Position numbers and translations under genes: made by a program. Positions 10,276-19,433 of a DNA stretch of 41,773 bases are shown piece by piece. This DNA is from Gammaproteobacteria bacterium (GTDB lineage Bacteria; Pseudomonadota; Gammaproteobacteria; SZUA-140), in the NCBI GenBank assembly GCA_026981935.1, contig JALSIC010000099.1, positions 1 to 41,773 on the forward strand, in the 5' to 3' direction. Numbering within the stretch: position 1 is the stretch's first letter; each line of letters begins with the position of its first letter. The notes below the pieces were generated by a model that was not told where the DNA came from, searched no databases, and saw only the letters and a program-made list of their open reading frames with translations.

Positions 10276-10455
10276 ATGGCAGTACAAAAGAGCAAGAAGT
10301 CCCCTTCGCGGCGCGGCATGCGCCGTGCCCACGATGCGCTGCGCGGCCCGACGCTGTCCATCGACAGCACCACGGGTGAGACCCACCGCCGCCATCATGT
10401 CACGCCGGATGGCTATTACAAGGGGCGCAAGGTCATCGAGACGGAAGGCGAATAA
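10276..10455 (+). CDS. rpmF: 50S ribosomal protein L32
   Basis: A 59-residue, strongly basic protein that starts [20 protein letters not shown], the highly conserved N-terminus of bacterial L32, and ends in [13 protein letters not shown]. No zinc-binding cysteines are present, as in the gammaproteobacterial cysteine-free form. AGGAG lies 10 bp before the ATG. The 81-bp gap to yceD contains two near-identical direct repeats around AAGTCGAA. The stop is 3 bp before the plsX start, so both are likely cotranscribed. Confidence 0.97.
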   Translation: MAVQKSKKSPSRRGMRRAHDALRGPTLSIDSTTGETHRRHHVTPDGYYKGRKVIETEGE

Positions 10456-10458
10456 GGT

Positions 10459-11481
10459 TTGAGCCTCACCATCGCCCTGGATGCCATGGGTGGCGACCAT
10501 GGCCCTTCCGTCATCGTTCCCGCCGCGCTGGCCATGCTCCAGGAACAGCCCCGCCTGCGCCTCATCCTGGTGGGCGACCAGGACGTGCTGGCGGCGGAGC
10601 TGGCGCGCCGGGGCGGGACGACGGGGGAGCGCTTGACCCTGCATCACGCATCCCAGCAGGTGGCCATGGACGAGTTGCCCTCCCAGGCCCTGCGTTACAA
10701 GAAAGACTCCTCCATGCGGGTGGCCATCAATCTGGTCAAGGAGGGCAGGGCGTCCGCCTGCGTCAGCGCGGGCAATACCGGGGCGCTCATGGCCATTGCC
10801 CGTTTCGTGCTCAAGACCCTGCCGGGCGTGGAACGCCCCGCCATCATCACCACCCTGCCCACCATCCAGGGCCATACGCACATGCTCGACCTCGGCGCCA
10901 ACGTGGATTCCTGCGCGGAGCACCTGTTCCAGTTCGCGGTGATGGGCTCGGTGCTCACCAGCGCGGTGGACAACCTGGAACACCCCAGGGTGGGCCTGCT
11001 CAACATCGGTGAGGAGGAGATCAAGGGCAACGAAAGGGTCAAGGAGGCGGCACGGCTGCTCATGGAGAGCGACATCAATTACGTGGGCTTCGTCGAGGGT
11101 GACGATATCTACCGGGGCACCGTGGACGTGGTGGTCTGCGACGGATTCGTGGGCAACGTGGCTCTCAAGACCAGCGAAGGGGTGGCACGCATGATCACCG
11201 CCTTCATGAAACAGGAATTCACCCGCCATCCCATGACCCGCCTGGCCGGGCTGCTGGCCCGCCCCGTATTGCGTGCCCTGCGCGATCGTATCGACCCCCG
11301 GCGCTACAACGGCGCCAGTTTCATCGGCCTGCAGGGCATCGTCATCAAGAGCCACGGCAGCGCCGATACCTTGTCCTTCAGCCAGGCCATTCGCGAGGCC
11401 ATGGTGGAGGTGGAAAAGGACGTTCCGCAGCGCATCGGCAGCCAGCTCGAGTCCCTGCTGCTGGAAAGGGCGGTGGGATGA
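10459..11481 (+). CDS. plsX: Phosphate acyltransferase PlsX
   Basis: A 340-residue enzyme converting acyl-ACP and phosphate to acyl-phosphate for glycerol-3-phosphate acylation at the membrane. Recognisable blocks are the N-terminal [14 protein letters not shown], the [10 protein letters not shown] loop, [11 protein letters not shown], and [16 protein letters not shown]. The start is a TTG at 10459, three bases after the rpmF stop; no in-frame ATG lies before the conserved IALDAMGG block. AAGG just upstream is a weak ribosome site, so translation may depend on coupling to rpmF. The stop overlaps fabH by ATGA. Confidence 0.96.
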   Translation: MSLTIALDAMGGDHGPSVIVPAALAMLQEQPRLRLILVGDQDVLAAELARRGGTTGERLTLHHASQQVAMDELPSQALRYKKDSSMRVAINLVKEGRASACVSAGNTGALMAIARFVLKTLPGVERPAIITTLPTIQGHTHMLDLGANVDSCAEHLFQFAVMGSVLTSAVDNLEHPRVGLLNIGEEEIKGNERVKEAARLLMESDINYVGFVEGDDIYRGTVDVVVCDGFVGNVALKTSEGVARMITAFMKQEFTRHPMTRLAGLLARPVLRALRDRIDPRRYNGASFIGLQGIVIKSHGSADTLSFSQAIREAMVEVEKDVPQRIGSQLESLLLERAVG

Positions 11482-12446
11482 GCTATTCGCGCATCAGCGG
11501 CACGGGCAGCTATCTCCCCGAGAAGGTTCTGACCAATGCCGACCTGGAAAAAATGGTGGAGACCTCGGACGAGTGGATCGCCGAGCGCACCGGCATCCGC
11601 AAGCGCCACATCGCCGCGGACGACGAGACCACCTGTGACCTGGCCGAGGCCGCGGCGCGTCAGGCCCTGGCGGCGGCCGGCATCGCACCCGAACGCATCG
11701 ACCTGATCATCGTTGCCACCACCACCCCGGACAAGGTCTTTCCCAGCGTCGCCTGCCTGCTGCAGCAGCGCCTGGGCATGCATGGTTGCCCCGCGTTCGA
11801 CATCCAGGCGGTGTGTTCCGGGTTCGTCTATGCCCTCGGCGTCGCCGACCAGTTCATCCGCAACGGGGCGGCCCGTTGCGCCCTCATCGTGGGTGCCGAC
11901 ACCCTGTCGCGGATCATCGACTGGACGGATCGGAGTACCTGCGTGCTGTTCGGTGACGGCGCGGGTGCGGTGGTGCTGGAAGCCGCGGACGCGCCCGGCA
12001 TTCTTTCCAGTCATCTCCATGCCGACGGCCGATACCAGGAACTGCTGATGGTGCCGGACGGGATTTCGAAGGGCTACGACAAGGTCAAGCACGGTGAGGC
12101 CTATATACACATGCAGGGTCGCGAGGTGTTCAAGGTCGCCGTCAACACCCTGGAGCAGATCGTGGATGAAACCCTCGTCGCCAATGGCATCGACAAGAGT
12201 GAAATCGACTGGCTGGTGCCTCACCAGGCCAACATCCGCATCATCAATGCCACGGCCCGAAAGCTGAGGCTGCCCATGGAGCGAGTGGTGGTCACCGTTG
12301 ACGAACACGGCAACACCTCGGCTGCCTCCATTCCCCTGGCCCTCGACGTCGCGGTTCGGGATGGCCGCATCCGGCGCGGCGACACCCTCTTGCTGGAGGC
12401 CTTCGGCGGCGGCTTCACCTGGGGGGCCGTCCTGCTCAGGTTCTGA
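11478..12446 (+). CDS. fabH: 3-oxoacyl-ACP synthase III (KAS III)
   Basis: A 322-residue condensing enzyme that starts type II fatty-acid synthesis by joining acetyl-CoA and malonyl-ACP. The catalytic triad is visible: C113 in [10 protein letters not shown]249 in VPHQAN and N279 in HGNTSAAS. The N-terminus has the family block [10 protein letters not shown], and the TGIRKRH segment follows. It is translationally coupled to plsX by a 4-bp overlap. Length and spacing match E. coli FabH closely. Confidence 0.97.
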   Translation: MSYSRISGTGSYLPEKVLTNADLEKMVETSDEWIAERTGIRKRHIAADDETTCDLAEAAARQALAAAGIAPERIDLIIVATTTPDKVFPSVACLLQQRLGMHGCPAFDIQAVCSGFVYALGVADQFIRNGAARCALIVGADTLSRIIDWTDRSTCVLFGDGAGAVVLEAADAPGILSSHLHADGRYQELLMVPDGISKGYDKVKHGEAYIHMQGREVFKVAVNTLEQIVDETLVANGIDKSEIDWLVPHQANIRIINATARKLRLPMERVVVTVDEHGNTSAASIPLALDVAVRDGRIRRGDTLLLEAFGGGFTWGAVLLRF

Positions 12447-12497
12447 GTCTGTCCGGAATTGAATAAATAATCACCAAACCCAACCACGTTATCGCTC

Positions 12498-13454
12498 ATG
12501 ACGCTCGACACATTCAGGATCAAACAGCAGCTGGGTTTCGTCTTTCCCGGACAGGGTTCCCAGTCCGTGGGCATGCTGTCCGAGCTGGCGCAGGCATACC
12601 CGGTGGTGGCGGAGACCTTTGCCGCGGCGTCGGAAGCGTTGGCCTACGATCTCTGGCAGCTGGTGCAACAGGGACCGGCCGAAGAACTCAACCGCACCGA
12701 TCGCACCCAGCCGGCCATGCTGGCGGCCGGCGTGGCCGTGTGGCGGGTATGGAACGAGCGCCAGGGCCCCGTTCCCGCCGTGATGGCCGGGCACAGCCTG
12801 GGGGAATATACTGCCCTTGTCTGTGCCGGTGCGCTGGATTTCGCCACGGCGGTGCGCCTCGTGGCGGAACGCGGTCGTTTCATGCAGGAGGCGGTGCCGG
12901 CAGGCGAAGGGGCGATGGCGGCCATCCTGGGGCTGGATGACGAGGCGGTGCGGCATTTGTGCGAGACCGAGGCGGGTGAAGACGTGCTCGCTGCCGTCAA
13001 TTTCAACTCGCCGGGCCAGGTGGTCATTGCCGGTCATGCCGCGGCCGTGGCCCGCGCCATCGACGCGGCCCGGGCGGCGGGCGCCAGGCGCGCCGTCCTG
13101 CTGCCTGTGAGCGTGCCTTCCCACTGCCAGCTCATGCGGCCTGCAGCGGAGCGCATGGCTGCGCTGCTTGCCGCCACGGATTTTCGTGTGCCCCAGGTGC
13201 CCGTGATCAACAACGTGGACGTGGTCGCAGAAGAGGACCCGCAGCGCATCCGGGAAGCCCTCGTGCGCCAGCTCTACAGCCCGGTACGCTGGGTGGAGAC
13301 CATCCAGGCCATGCGCAGCCGGGGCGTGACCACCATGGTGGAATGCGGCCCGGGCAAGGTCCTGGCCGGTCTCAACCGGCGTATCGACCGGGCGCTGGAA
13401 ACCTTGCCGGTCCATGATCCGGCAACCCTTGAGAAGGCGCTCAGCAGCGAGTGA
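12498..13454 (+). CDS. fabD: Malonyl-CoA:ACP transacylase
   Basis: A 318-residue enzyme that moves malonyl groups from CoA to ACP. FVFPGQGSQSVGM is near the N-terminus, the nucleophile S100 is in GHSLGEY, and the partner H209 is in PSHCQLM. A C-terminal ECGPGKVLAGL completes the fold. The N-terminus has about ten residues more than E. coli FabD. The ATG at 12498 has no recognisable Shine-Dalgarno sequence in its AT-rich leader, but no better start is visible. The operon is interrupted after this gene by a 517-bp non-coding stretch carrying a MITE-like element. Confidence 0.96.
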   Translation: MTLDTFRIKQQLGFVFPGQGSQSVGMLSELAQAYPVVAETFAAASEALAYDLWQLVQQGPAEELNRTDRTQPAMLAAGVAVWRVWNERQGPVPAVMAGHSLGEYTALVCAGALDFATAVRLVAERGRFMQEAVPAGEGAMAAILGLDDEAVRHLCETEAGEDVLAAVNFNSPGQVVIAGHAAAVARAIDAARAAGARRAVLLPVSVPSHCQLMRPAAERMAALLAATDFRVPQVPVINNVDVVAEEDPQRIREALVRQLYSPVRWVETIQAMRSRGVTTMVECGPGKVLAGLNRRIDRALETLPVHDPATLEKALSSE

Positions 13455-13559
13455 GGGGCAGGCGCGCCGTCCCCGGCGCAAAACGGTTTGCAGCGTTTTC
13501 CAAAAGCTTTGGGGAGTGACAAGCAGAAGATTGGAGAATGGACCTGACAGTTGCATACA

Positions 13560-13819
13560 TAAGACAATCGATAGTAAAGCGACCTTCAGCGGGTGGCTGG
13601 GCGGTCAGTCGCAAGGCGCGGTGGCGCCGCCATGGCACGCCTATGGCAGGCCGCCGCAACACCGCGAATGGCCGCCCAACCGCCCGCCCGGAGGGAGCGG
13701 CCCAGGCGTCCCGGCTCGGCGTTGCGACCCTTGGAAAGGGCCAGCCATTCCCTGCGGGCCGCGCCTTGATCCGGAACGCCTGGGTCGCTCTGAATGCCGC
13801 TTTACTATCGATTGTCTTA
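13560..13819. mobile_element. MITE-like element with perfect 22-bp terminal inverted repeats
   Basis: The ends at 13560-13581 and 13798-13819 are exact reverse complements (22 bp, including the core ATCGATAGTAAAGCG). Weaker inverted similarity extends inward to about 60 bp from each end: TTCAG at positions 26-30 of both arms and CAAGGCGCG near position 53. The 260-bp interior is GC-rich and has no plausible gene. If the element proper is 13562-13817, it is flanked on both sides by TA, as expected for IS630/Tc1-mariner-type target duplication, although TA is self-complementary and cannot be distinguished from two more TIR bases. No transposase is present, so it would be non-autonomous. It separates fabD from fabG. 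Confidence 0.75.
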
Positions 13820-13911
13820 GTAAAATTCATGTCCCATCGCGTTTTCGTGCCGTGTTTGAAGGTGTTATTGTTCAAAACTGCGTCGTTGCGGGATGCCCCA
13901 TGGGGTGACCT

Positions 13912-13930
13912 CCTCTCCCTGAGGGAGAGG
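13912..13930. terminator. Hairpin upstream of fabG
   Basis: Arms CCTCTCCC and GGGAGAGG with a 3-base loop, followed by GAATTTAT. The stem is strong but the T-run is poor, so it is at best a weak terminator or a processing signal. It lies 41 bp before fabG in the disrupted fabD-fabG gap. Confidence 0.35.
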
Positions 13931-13971
13931 GAATTTATGCAATGATCAGGTAGATAGAGGGAAAGGGAGAC

Positions 13972-14718
13972 ATGCAACAACTGCAAGGACAAATCGCATG
14001 GGTGACGGGTGCCTCGCGTGGCATTGGCAAGGCGATTGCGCACGCCCTGGGGAAAGAGGGCGCCGTCGTGGTGGGGACGGCGACCCGTGAAAGCGGTGCG
14101 GACAAGATCACCACCTCTTTGCGCGAGGCAGGTATCGAGGGTTGTGGCCTGGTATTGGACGTGACGGACCCCGCTTCGGTGGAGCAGGCCCATGCCGAGA
14201 TCAAATCGCGCTACGGCGCGCCGGGCATACTTGTCAACAATGCCGGCATCACCCGCGACAATCTGCTCCTGCGCATGAAACCCGAGGAATGGCAGGCGAT
14301 CATCGACACCAACCTCACCTCGGTTTTCCGTCTCTCCAAGATCTGCCTGCGCGACATGATGAAGGCCCGTGCGGGGCGCATCATCAACATCGCCTCAGTG
14401 GTCGGCGTGACGGGCAATCCTGGCCAGGCCAATTACGCCGCTGCCAAGGCCGGTGTGATCGGATTCGCCAAGTCCCTGGCACGCGAGGTGGCGGGGCGGG
14501 GCATCACCGTCAATACCGTCGCCCCGGGGTTCATCGATACCGACATGACCCGCGCCCTGGACGAGGCCCAGCGTACTGCGCTGCTGGAACAGATTCCCTG
14601 CGCGCGCCTGGGAAGCGCGGAAGAAGTGGCGGCTGCAGTCGTTTTTCTGGCATCGCCGGGGGCGGCCTACATCACCGGCGAGACCCTGCACGTCAACGGT
14701 GGCATGTACATGGCCTGA
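13972..14718 (+). CDS. fabG: 3-oxoacyl-ACP reductase
   Basis: A 248-residue short-chain dehydrogenase reducing beta-ketoacyl-ACP with NADPH in fatty-acid elongation. The cofactor loop TGASRGIG is at residues 12-19, LVNNAG follows, and the catalytic residues are N114, S142, Y155 and K159 (YAAAK). The C-terminal TGETLHVNGGMYM is typical of FabG. GGGAG lies a few bases before the ATG. No good promoter is visible in the 152 bp between the MITE and the gene, so expression may rely on read-through from fabD. Confidence 0.96.
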   Translation: MQQLQGQIAWVTGASRGIGKAIAHALGKEGAVVVGTATRESGADKITTSLREAGIEGCGLVLDVTDPASVEQAHAEIKSRYGAPGILVNNAGITRDNLLLRMKPEEWQAIIDTNLTSVFRLSKICLRDMMKARAGRIINIASVVGVTGNPGQANYAAAKAGVIGFAKSLAREVAGRGITVNTVAPGFIDTDMTRALDEAQRTALLEQIPCARLGSAEEVAAAVVFLASPGAAYITGETLHVNGGMYMA

Positions 14719-14818
14719 GGGGATTGCGAATTCAGTCAGTCTGCCTTTTTGCCCTCGATACGGGGCTGAACTTGTCCCTGACATTCGCAGATCTTCACAT
14801 CTGCAATGACACTGCTTT

Positions 14819-15099
14819 GTCATTCCGAGCGCAGCGAGGAATCTGAAACCGCTGGGACAAGATTTCTCCCTTCGGTCGAAATGACACTTCTTCGTCATTC
14901 CGAGCGCAGCGAGGAATCTGAAATCGCCGGCATAAGATTTCTCCCTTCGGTCGAAATGACAAGGAAGTGAGGTCGAAATGACAGGCAAGTGAGGTCGAAA
15001 TGACAGGGAAGTGAGGTCGAAATGGCAGGGAAGTGGGATCGAAGTGACAAGGAGGTGTGGTTGCAATGACGAGGAAGTATGCTTGGGATGACAAGGAGA
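14819..15099. repeat. Interspersed repeat cluster between fabG and acpP
   Basis: Two 67-bp hairpin-type units lie at 14819-14885 and 14894-14960, each with arms GTCATTCCGAGCGCAGCG and its imperfect complement ending GGTCGAAATGAC. They are followed by about six satellites of roughly 22 bp (GGTCGAAATGACAGGGAAGTG and variants) to 15099. A short inverted repeat (GCAGAT/ATCTGC, 14787-14804) lies just before. These units are the same family as at 1-530 and 25948-26279. The gap 14719-15297 contains no gene. Confidence 0.85.
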
Positions 15100-15149
15100 T
15101 GCCGGCTCCCGGGGTCCCCATACAGGCCGTACGATGGCCGTCAGCCAAT
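15100..15149. repeat. Terminal module shared with the tilS-side repeat cluster
   Basis: After the satellites comes a GC-rich block TGCCGG...GGGG...CAGG followed by CGTACGATGGCCGTCAG. A clearly related block follows the cluster at 529-590 (TGCCGGGCC... then CGCACGAAGGCCGCCAG). Both are followed by a drop in GC. This suggests that the repeat clusters have a defined end. Confidence 0.5.
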
Positions 15150-15216
15150 CAGAAAATCACAATAATATATTGAAAAACAAATAGATATACTATTTACATA
15201 GAGGCCGGTTATTTTT

Positions 15217-15246
15217 CTGGCATCTGATGATGGTTTCCAATAAAAT
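15217..15246 (+). promoter_or_regulatory. Candidate acpP promoter
   Basis: CTGGCA (15217-15222), an 18-bp spacer and TAAAAT (15241-15246) lie in an AT-rich patch 51 bp before acpP. An independent acpP promoter is common in proteobacteria and would be useful here, because repeats separate acpP from fabG. Confidence 0.45.
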
Positions 15247-15253
15247 ACCGCCT

Positions 15254-15269
15254 CGCAGCCCTGGCTGCG
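15254..15269 (+). promoter_or_regulatory. 5' leader hairpin of acpP
   Basis: CGCAGCC and GGCTGCG form a perfect 7-bp stem with a 2-base gap; the real loop would be 4 bases after opening the last pair. If transcription starts near 15253 the hairpin is at the very 5' end of the mRNA, a position that could protect it from 5'-dependent decay. GGGAGGA follows as the ribosome site. Confidence 0.4.
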
Positions 15270-15297
15270 GAAATCTTTGAGGGAGGATTAAACAGAG

Positions 15298-15543
15298 ATG
15301 AGCACAATTGAAGAACGCGTCAAGAAAATCGTGGTCGAGCAGTTGGGCGTGAAAGAGGAAGAGGTGACCAACGAGGCCTCCTTCGTCGATGATCTTGGCG
15401 CCGACTCGCTGGATACCGTGGAACTGGTGATGGCGCTGGAAGAGGAGTTCGAGTGCGAGATCCCCGACGAGGAGGCAGAGAAGATCACCACCGTCCAGCA
15501 GGCCATCGACTTCATCAAGGCCCATCAGTCTTCATCGTCCTGA
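15298..15543 (+). CDS. acpP: Acyl carrier protein
   Basis: An 81-residue acidic protein that carries fatty-acyl chains on a 4'-phosphopantetheine arm attached to S37, within the universal [12 protein letters not shown] motif. The length and helix pattern match E. coli AcpP, with an extra short serine tail (SSSS). GGGAGGA lies about 9 bp before the ATG. It is separated from fabG by a repeat cluster but retains the standard gene order. Confidence 0.98.
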   Translation: MSTIEERVKKIVVEQLGVKEEEVTNEASFVDDLGADSLDTVELVMALEEEFECEIPDEEAEKITTVQQAIDFIKAHQSSSS

Positions 15544-15773
15544 AGAGGTCGGTCGAAGCGCGATCCCGCTGACAGACTGTCATCGTTCGAGCCCGGCCGG
15601 TCGATCATCCCATCTGACGACACCGTTTCAGGAAGAACGCCTTTCCGTGACTGAACCCCGTTATTTTCGTGTTGCCCCCTGCAAGTCGCCACTCGGCACC
15701 TGTCCGTCGCGTGCCGGGACAGCTGCCGGGACAGCTGCCGGGACTGCCGTTGCATGCGCAGGAGTGGACCGCC

Positions 15774-17015
15774 ATGGCTGACAGGCGGCGTGTCGTGGTG
15801 ACGGGCCTGGGCATGGTCGGCCCGGTGGGACTGGGCGTGGCCGAATCCTGGGAGAATATCCTGGCCGGCAGGAGCGGCATCGGTCCCATCACCCATTTCG
15901 ATGTCTCCGCCTTTTCCACCCGCTTCGGCGGTTCCGTGTGGAATTTCGATGTCACCCGCTACCTGCCCGCCAAGGAGGCGCGCAAGATGGACGTCTTCAT
16001 CCATTACGGCATCGCGGCGGGCAGGCAGGCCATCGAGGATGCTGCGCTTGAAGTCACGGATGACAACGCACATCGCATCGGCGTGGCCATCGGCTCCGGC
16101 ATCGGCGGTCTGGCGGGCATCGAAAAAGGCTACGAAAATTTTCTCAAGGGCGGTCCGCGCAAGATCTCGCCCTTTTTCATTCCCAGCAACATCATCAACA
16201 TGCTGGCAGGCAACCTGTCCATCATGTACGGGATGAAGGGCCCCAACCTCGCCCTCGTCACCGCCTGTTCCTCGGCCACCCACAGCATAGGGGACGCGGC
16301 GCGCCTCATCGAATACGGGGATGCCGACGTGATGATCGCCGGGGGCGCTGAGATGGCCACCAGCCCCACGGGACTGGGGGGGTTCTGCTCCGCCCGGGCC
16401 TTGTCCACGCGCAACGACGAACCACAACGTGCCAGCCGGCCCTGGGACCGTGACCGTGACGGTTTCGTCCTCAGCGACGGCGCGGGGGTGCTGGTGCTGG
16501 AGGAACTGGAATTCGCGCGCCGGCGTGGTGCCCGTATCTATGCCGAGCTCATCGGCTATGGCATGAGCGGCGATGCGCATCACATGACGGCGCCTCCCCC
16601 GGACGGCGACGGCGCCCGGCGCTGCATGGTGAGCGCCATGCGCAATGCCGGCATCAATCCCGAGGACGTGGATTACATCAATGCCCACGGCACTTCGACC
16701 CCTGCCGGCGACGTCGCAGAGACCCGGGCCATCAAGGCGGCCTTCGGTGATCATGCGAACAGGCTGGCGATCAGTTCCACCAAGTCCATGACGGGCCACC
16801 TGCTGGGCGCGGCAGGAGGCGTGGAGGCCATCTTCACGATCCTTGCCATCCGCGATCAGGTGGCGCCACCCACCATCAACCTCGACGAACCCGATCCGGA
16901 ATGCGACCTCGACTACGTGCCGCATGAAGCCCGGCAGATGTCCATCGAGGTGGCCATCTCCAACTCGTTCGGTTTCGGCGGCACCAACGGGACATTGATC
17001 TTCCGCAAATTCTGA
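15774..17015 (+). CDS. fabF: 3-oxoacyl-ACP synthase II (KAS II)
   Basis: A 413-residue elongating condensing enzyme. Catalytic C165 is in [14 protein letters not shown]305 in [12 protein letters not shown]337 in STKSMTGH and H342 in the same block. The ATG at 15774 gives [12 protein letters not shown] at the N-terminus, as in FabF, with AGGAG 10 bp upstream; an in-frame upstream extension to 15669 runs through a 12-bp tandem repeat (GCCGGGACAGCT, from 15713) and is not part of the protein. It is separated from acpP by 230 bp with no gene. Confidence 0.96.
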   Translation: MADRRRVVVTGLGMVGPVGLGVAESWENILAGRSGIGPITHFDVSAFSTRFGGSVWNFDVTRYLPAKEARKMDVFIHYGIAAGRQAIEDAALEVTDDNAHRIGVAIGSGIGGLAGIEKGYENFLKGGPRKISPFFIPSNIINMLAGNLSIMYGMKGPNLALVTACSSATHSIGDAARLIEYGDADVMIAGGAEMATSPTGLGGFCSARALSTRNDEPQRASRPWDRDRDGFVLSDGAGVLVLEELEFARRRGARIYAELIGYGMSGDAHHMTAPPPDGDGARRCMVSAMRNAGINPEDVDYINAHGTSTPAGDVAETRAIKAAFGDHANRLAISSTKSMTGHLLGAAGGVEAIFTILAIRDQVAPPTINLDEPDPECDLDYVPHEARQMSIEVAISNSFGFGGTNGTLIFRKF

Positions 17016-17052
17016 GTCCAGCCCAGCCCGGACCGGTGCCGGAGAATCTGCC

Positions 17053-18429
17053 ATGTCCACGCCTTTGTGGCGCCGTATCGAGTTTGACGGGGACCTGCTG
17101 GCCCTGCACCGGCGCTTCCCGCAGCGCTATCCCTGTCTTTTGCAGAGCGTGGGGCCTGTATCCCGTCAGGCCCGCCCCCGGCAGGCGCGTTATGACATCC
17201 TGTTCGCCTTTCCCGGCGAGGTGCTGCAGCTCGGTGCCGACCTGACGCTGCAGGGGCCGACCGCGGGCAACGGCACGGATTTCCTTGCCGCCTTCGACCG
17301 GTGGTGGAGCGCCTGCTCTCAGCCGCAGACCGCCTGCCCCCTGCCTTTCAGCGGAGGCTGGTTTCTGCTGCTGGGTTATGAACTCGCGGGCCAGGTGGAG
17401 CCGGTGCTGCGCCTGCCGCTGGCGCAAGGCTCCGGGCTGCCTGTTGCCTGTGCCGTGCGCGTCCCTGCGGCGGTGATCCGCGACCATGTGGACGATGGCT
17501 GCTGGCTGGTGGCGGAGGCCGATGAACCGGACCTGCTGGCGGCGATGGCAGAGGACCTGCGGGCTGGCGGATCCTCTGCCGCCCGGCCGGGTCCACGGAC
17601 GGGCCTGCTGGCCGGCGTGATGGAAGAAGACGATCCTGCGCGGTATCTGCGTGGCGTGGAGCGCATCCAGGATTACATCGTCGCCGGGGATGTCTTCCAG
17701 GTGAATCTTTCCCGTGACTGGCGCGGCACCCTGCGGGCGCTGCCTGCGCTGGATGCCGAACTCTATGCGCGCCTGCGCAGGGCCAATCCGGCGCCTTTCG
17801 CTGCGTTGTGTGCCATGGACGACTGGGGGGTGATCAGTTCTTCTCCGGAGCGCCTGGTATCGGTGCGGGGCGACGTGGTGGAGACCCGCCCCATCGCGGG
17901 CACCCTGGCCCGGGAGGCGGGCAGCGAGTCGGCCCTGACGCGGCACCTGCTGCGACACCCCAAGGAACGTGCCGAGCACATCATGCTCATCGACCTGGAA
18001 CGCAACGACCTGGGACGTATCTGCCGGCCGGGCACGGTGGAAGTCGACGAGCTGCTGGTGCTGGAGAGCTATGCCTATGTCCATCACCTGGTGTCCAATG
18101 TCCGCGGCCTCAAGCGCGCGGAGGTGACCCCTGGTGAAGTGATCCGCGCCGTTTTTCCCGGCGGCACCATCACCGGTTGCCCCAAGGTCCGCTGCATGGA
18201 AATCATCGCCGAGCTGGAGGGCCGTCCCCGGCAGGCCTACACAGGCGCCCTGGGCTACGTCAACCGGGACGGCAGCCTGGATTTCAATATCCTGATCCGG
18301 ACCATGGTCCGCGAGCGCGACACCCTGATCCTGCGTGCCGGTGCCGGCATCGTGGCCGATTCTGTGCCGCTGAGGGAACTCGAGGAGACCCGGGCCAAGG
18401 CCCGCGGCATGCTGGCGGCGCTGGCCTGA
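17053..18429 (+). CDS. pabB: Aminodeoxychorismate synthase component I
   Basis: A 458-residue chorismate-utilising enzyme that would make 4-amino-4-deoxychorismate for folate synthesis. The C-terminal chorismate-binding domain is complete: VFQVNLSR, SSSPERLVS, HIMLIDLERNDLGR, PGGTITGCPKVRCMEI and the closing GAGIVADS. The motif that is PIKGT in E. coli PabB is PIAGT here, so the lysine that forms a covalent intermediate is replaced by alanine, as in TrpE and some PabB proteins. The direct neighbour pabC supports PabB rather than TrpE. The glutaminase partner (PabA) is not in the window. Confidence 0.9.
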   Translation: MSTPLWRRIEFDGDLLALHRRFPQRYPCLLQSVGPVSRQARPRQARYDILFAFPGEVLQLGADLTLQGPTAGNGTDFLAAFDRWWSACSQPQTACPLPFSGGWFLLLGYELAGQVEPVLRLPLAQGSGLPVACAVRVPAAVIRDHVDDGCWLVAEADEPDLLAAMAEDLRAGGSSAARPGPRTGLLAGVMEEDDPARYLRGVERIQDYIVAGDVFQVNLSRDWRGTLRALPALDAELYARLRRANPAPFAALCAMDDWGVISSSPERLVSVRGDVVETRPIAGTLAREAGSESALTRHLLRHPKERAEHIMLIDLERNDLGRICRPGTVEVDELLVLESYAYVHHLVSNVRGLKRAEVTPGEVIRAVFPGGTITGCPKVRCMEIIAELEGRPRQAYTGALGYVNRDGSLDFNILIRTMVRERDTLILRAGAGIVADSVPLRELEETRAKARGMLAALA

Positions 18430-18602
18430 CAGGCTGTTGCTGCAAGGATGCCGGCTGTCCCGCCACTCCCTCACCAATCCTTCAATCGCCCGTTCCACTC
18501 ACCGGTCCGGGTTGTCGGCTCCACTCCCCGGCAGGGGCCGTTATAATGGCGGGTCGAGGGGGATTGCAAAAACGCCCCCCCTGTTTATCCATGAGGCCAT
18601 CC

Positions 18603-19433
18603 ATGAACTGTCTCGTCAACGGCGCTGCAGGGGAGTCGCTCAGCCTTCATGATCGGGGGCTGCACTATGGCGACGGTCTGTTCGAGACCATCGCGGTGGT
18701 GAACGGGGAGATGCCTCTGTGGGCCCGCCATATGGATCGTCTGCAGCGTGACGCACGCCGTCTCGGCATGAGTCCGCCTGAGGCATCCCTGTTGCGGGAC
18801 GAGGCTGACCGGCTGTGTGCCGGTGCCCGCCGGGCCGTGCTCAAGATCATCCTGACCCGCGGGGCGGGGCGGGGGTACCGTTTTTCACCCGCAATCCCCC
18901 CGACACGCATCCTCTACCGTTACCCCTGGCACGACTATCCCTCGCGGCATGCCGAACACGGCGTCCGTGCGCGGGTGTGCGAACTGCGCCTGGGGCGCAA
19001 TCCCCGCCTTGCGGGCATCAAGCATCTCAACCGCCTGGAACAGGTGCTGGCGCGCAGCGAATGGGAAGACGAGCACATCGCGGAAGGACTGCTGCTGGAT
19101 GAACTGGGGCATGTCGTCGAGGGTACCCAGAGCAACCTGTTCGTGGTACGTGACGGCCGCCTGTTCACGCCCGCCTTGTCGTACTGCGGTGTGGCGGGCG
19201 TGATGCGCGGCCTGATCATGGACGAGGCCCGCAGACTGGATATCTCCTGTGAAGAGGTCACGCTGCGCCTGGGTGATGTGCTGGAAGCCGATGAGGTCTT
19301 TTTCTGCAACAGCCTCATCGGTATCTGGCCGGTGCGTGCCCTGGGCGAGGTCCGTTACCCGCCAGGGAAAATCACCCCCCGCCTGTCCCGCCAGGTGAGG
19401 CGCCTGTTGCAGGGTGAAGCGGTGCTGAGCTGA
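18603..19433 (+). CDS. pabC: Aminodeoxychorismate lyase
   Basis: A 276-residue fold-type IV PLP enzyme that splits 4-amino-4-deoxychorismate into p-aminobenzoate and pyruvate. LHDRGLHYGDGLFETI is the typical N-terminal block, the Schiff-base lysine is in LAGIKHLNRLEQVLAR, and the phosphate-binding EGTQSNLF follows, then the C-terminal FFCNSLIGIWPV. The ATG at 18603 has GAGG 7 bp upstream; an ATG at 18591 is possible but lacks a ribosome site. A perfect TATAAT at 18542-18547 lies in the 173-bp gap after pabB without a matching -35. The stop overlaps mltG by one base. Confidence 0.94.
   Translation: MNCLVNGAAGESLSLHDRGLHYGDGLFETIAVVNGEMPLWARHMDRLQRDARRLGMSPPEASLLRDEADRLCAGARRAVLKIILTRGAGRGYRFSPAIPPTRILYRYPWHDYPSRHAEHGVRARVCELRLGRNPRLAGIKHLNRLEQVLARSEWEDEHIAEGLLLDELGHVVEGTQSNLFVVRDGRLFTPALSYCGVAGVMRGLIMDEARRLDISCEEVTLRLGDVLEADEVFFCNSLIGIWPVRALGEVRYPPGKITPRLSRQVRRLLQGEAVLS

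Noticed and set aside
9676-11355. A long minus-strand frame opposite yceD-rpmF-plsX
   Set aside because: Antisense to well-identified genes; composition is that of a GC shadow.
13414-14193. Open frames across the MITE-like element
   Set aside because: They run through the terminal inverted repeats, lack ribosome sites and resemble no transposase.
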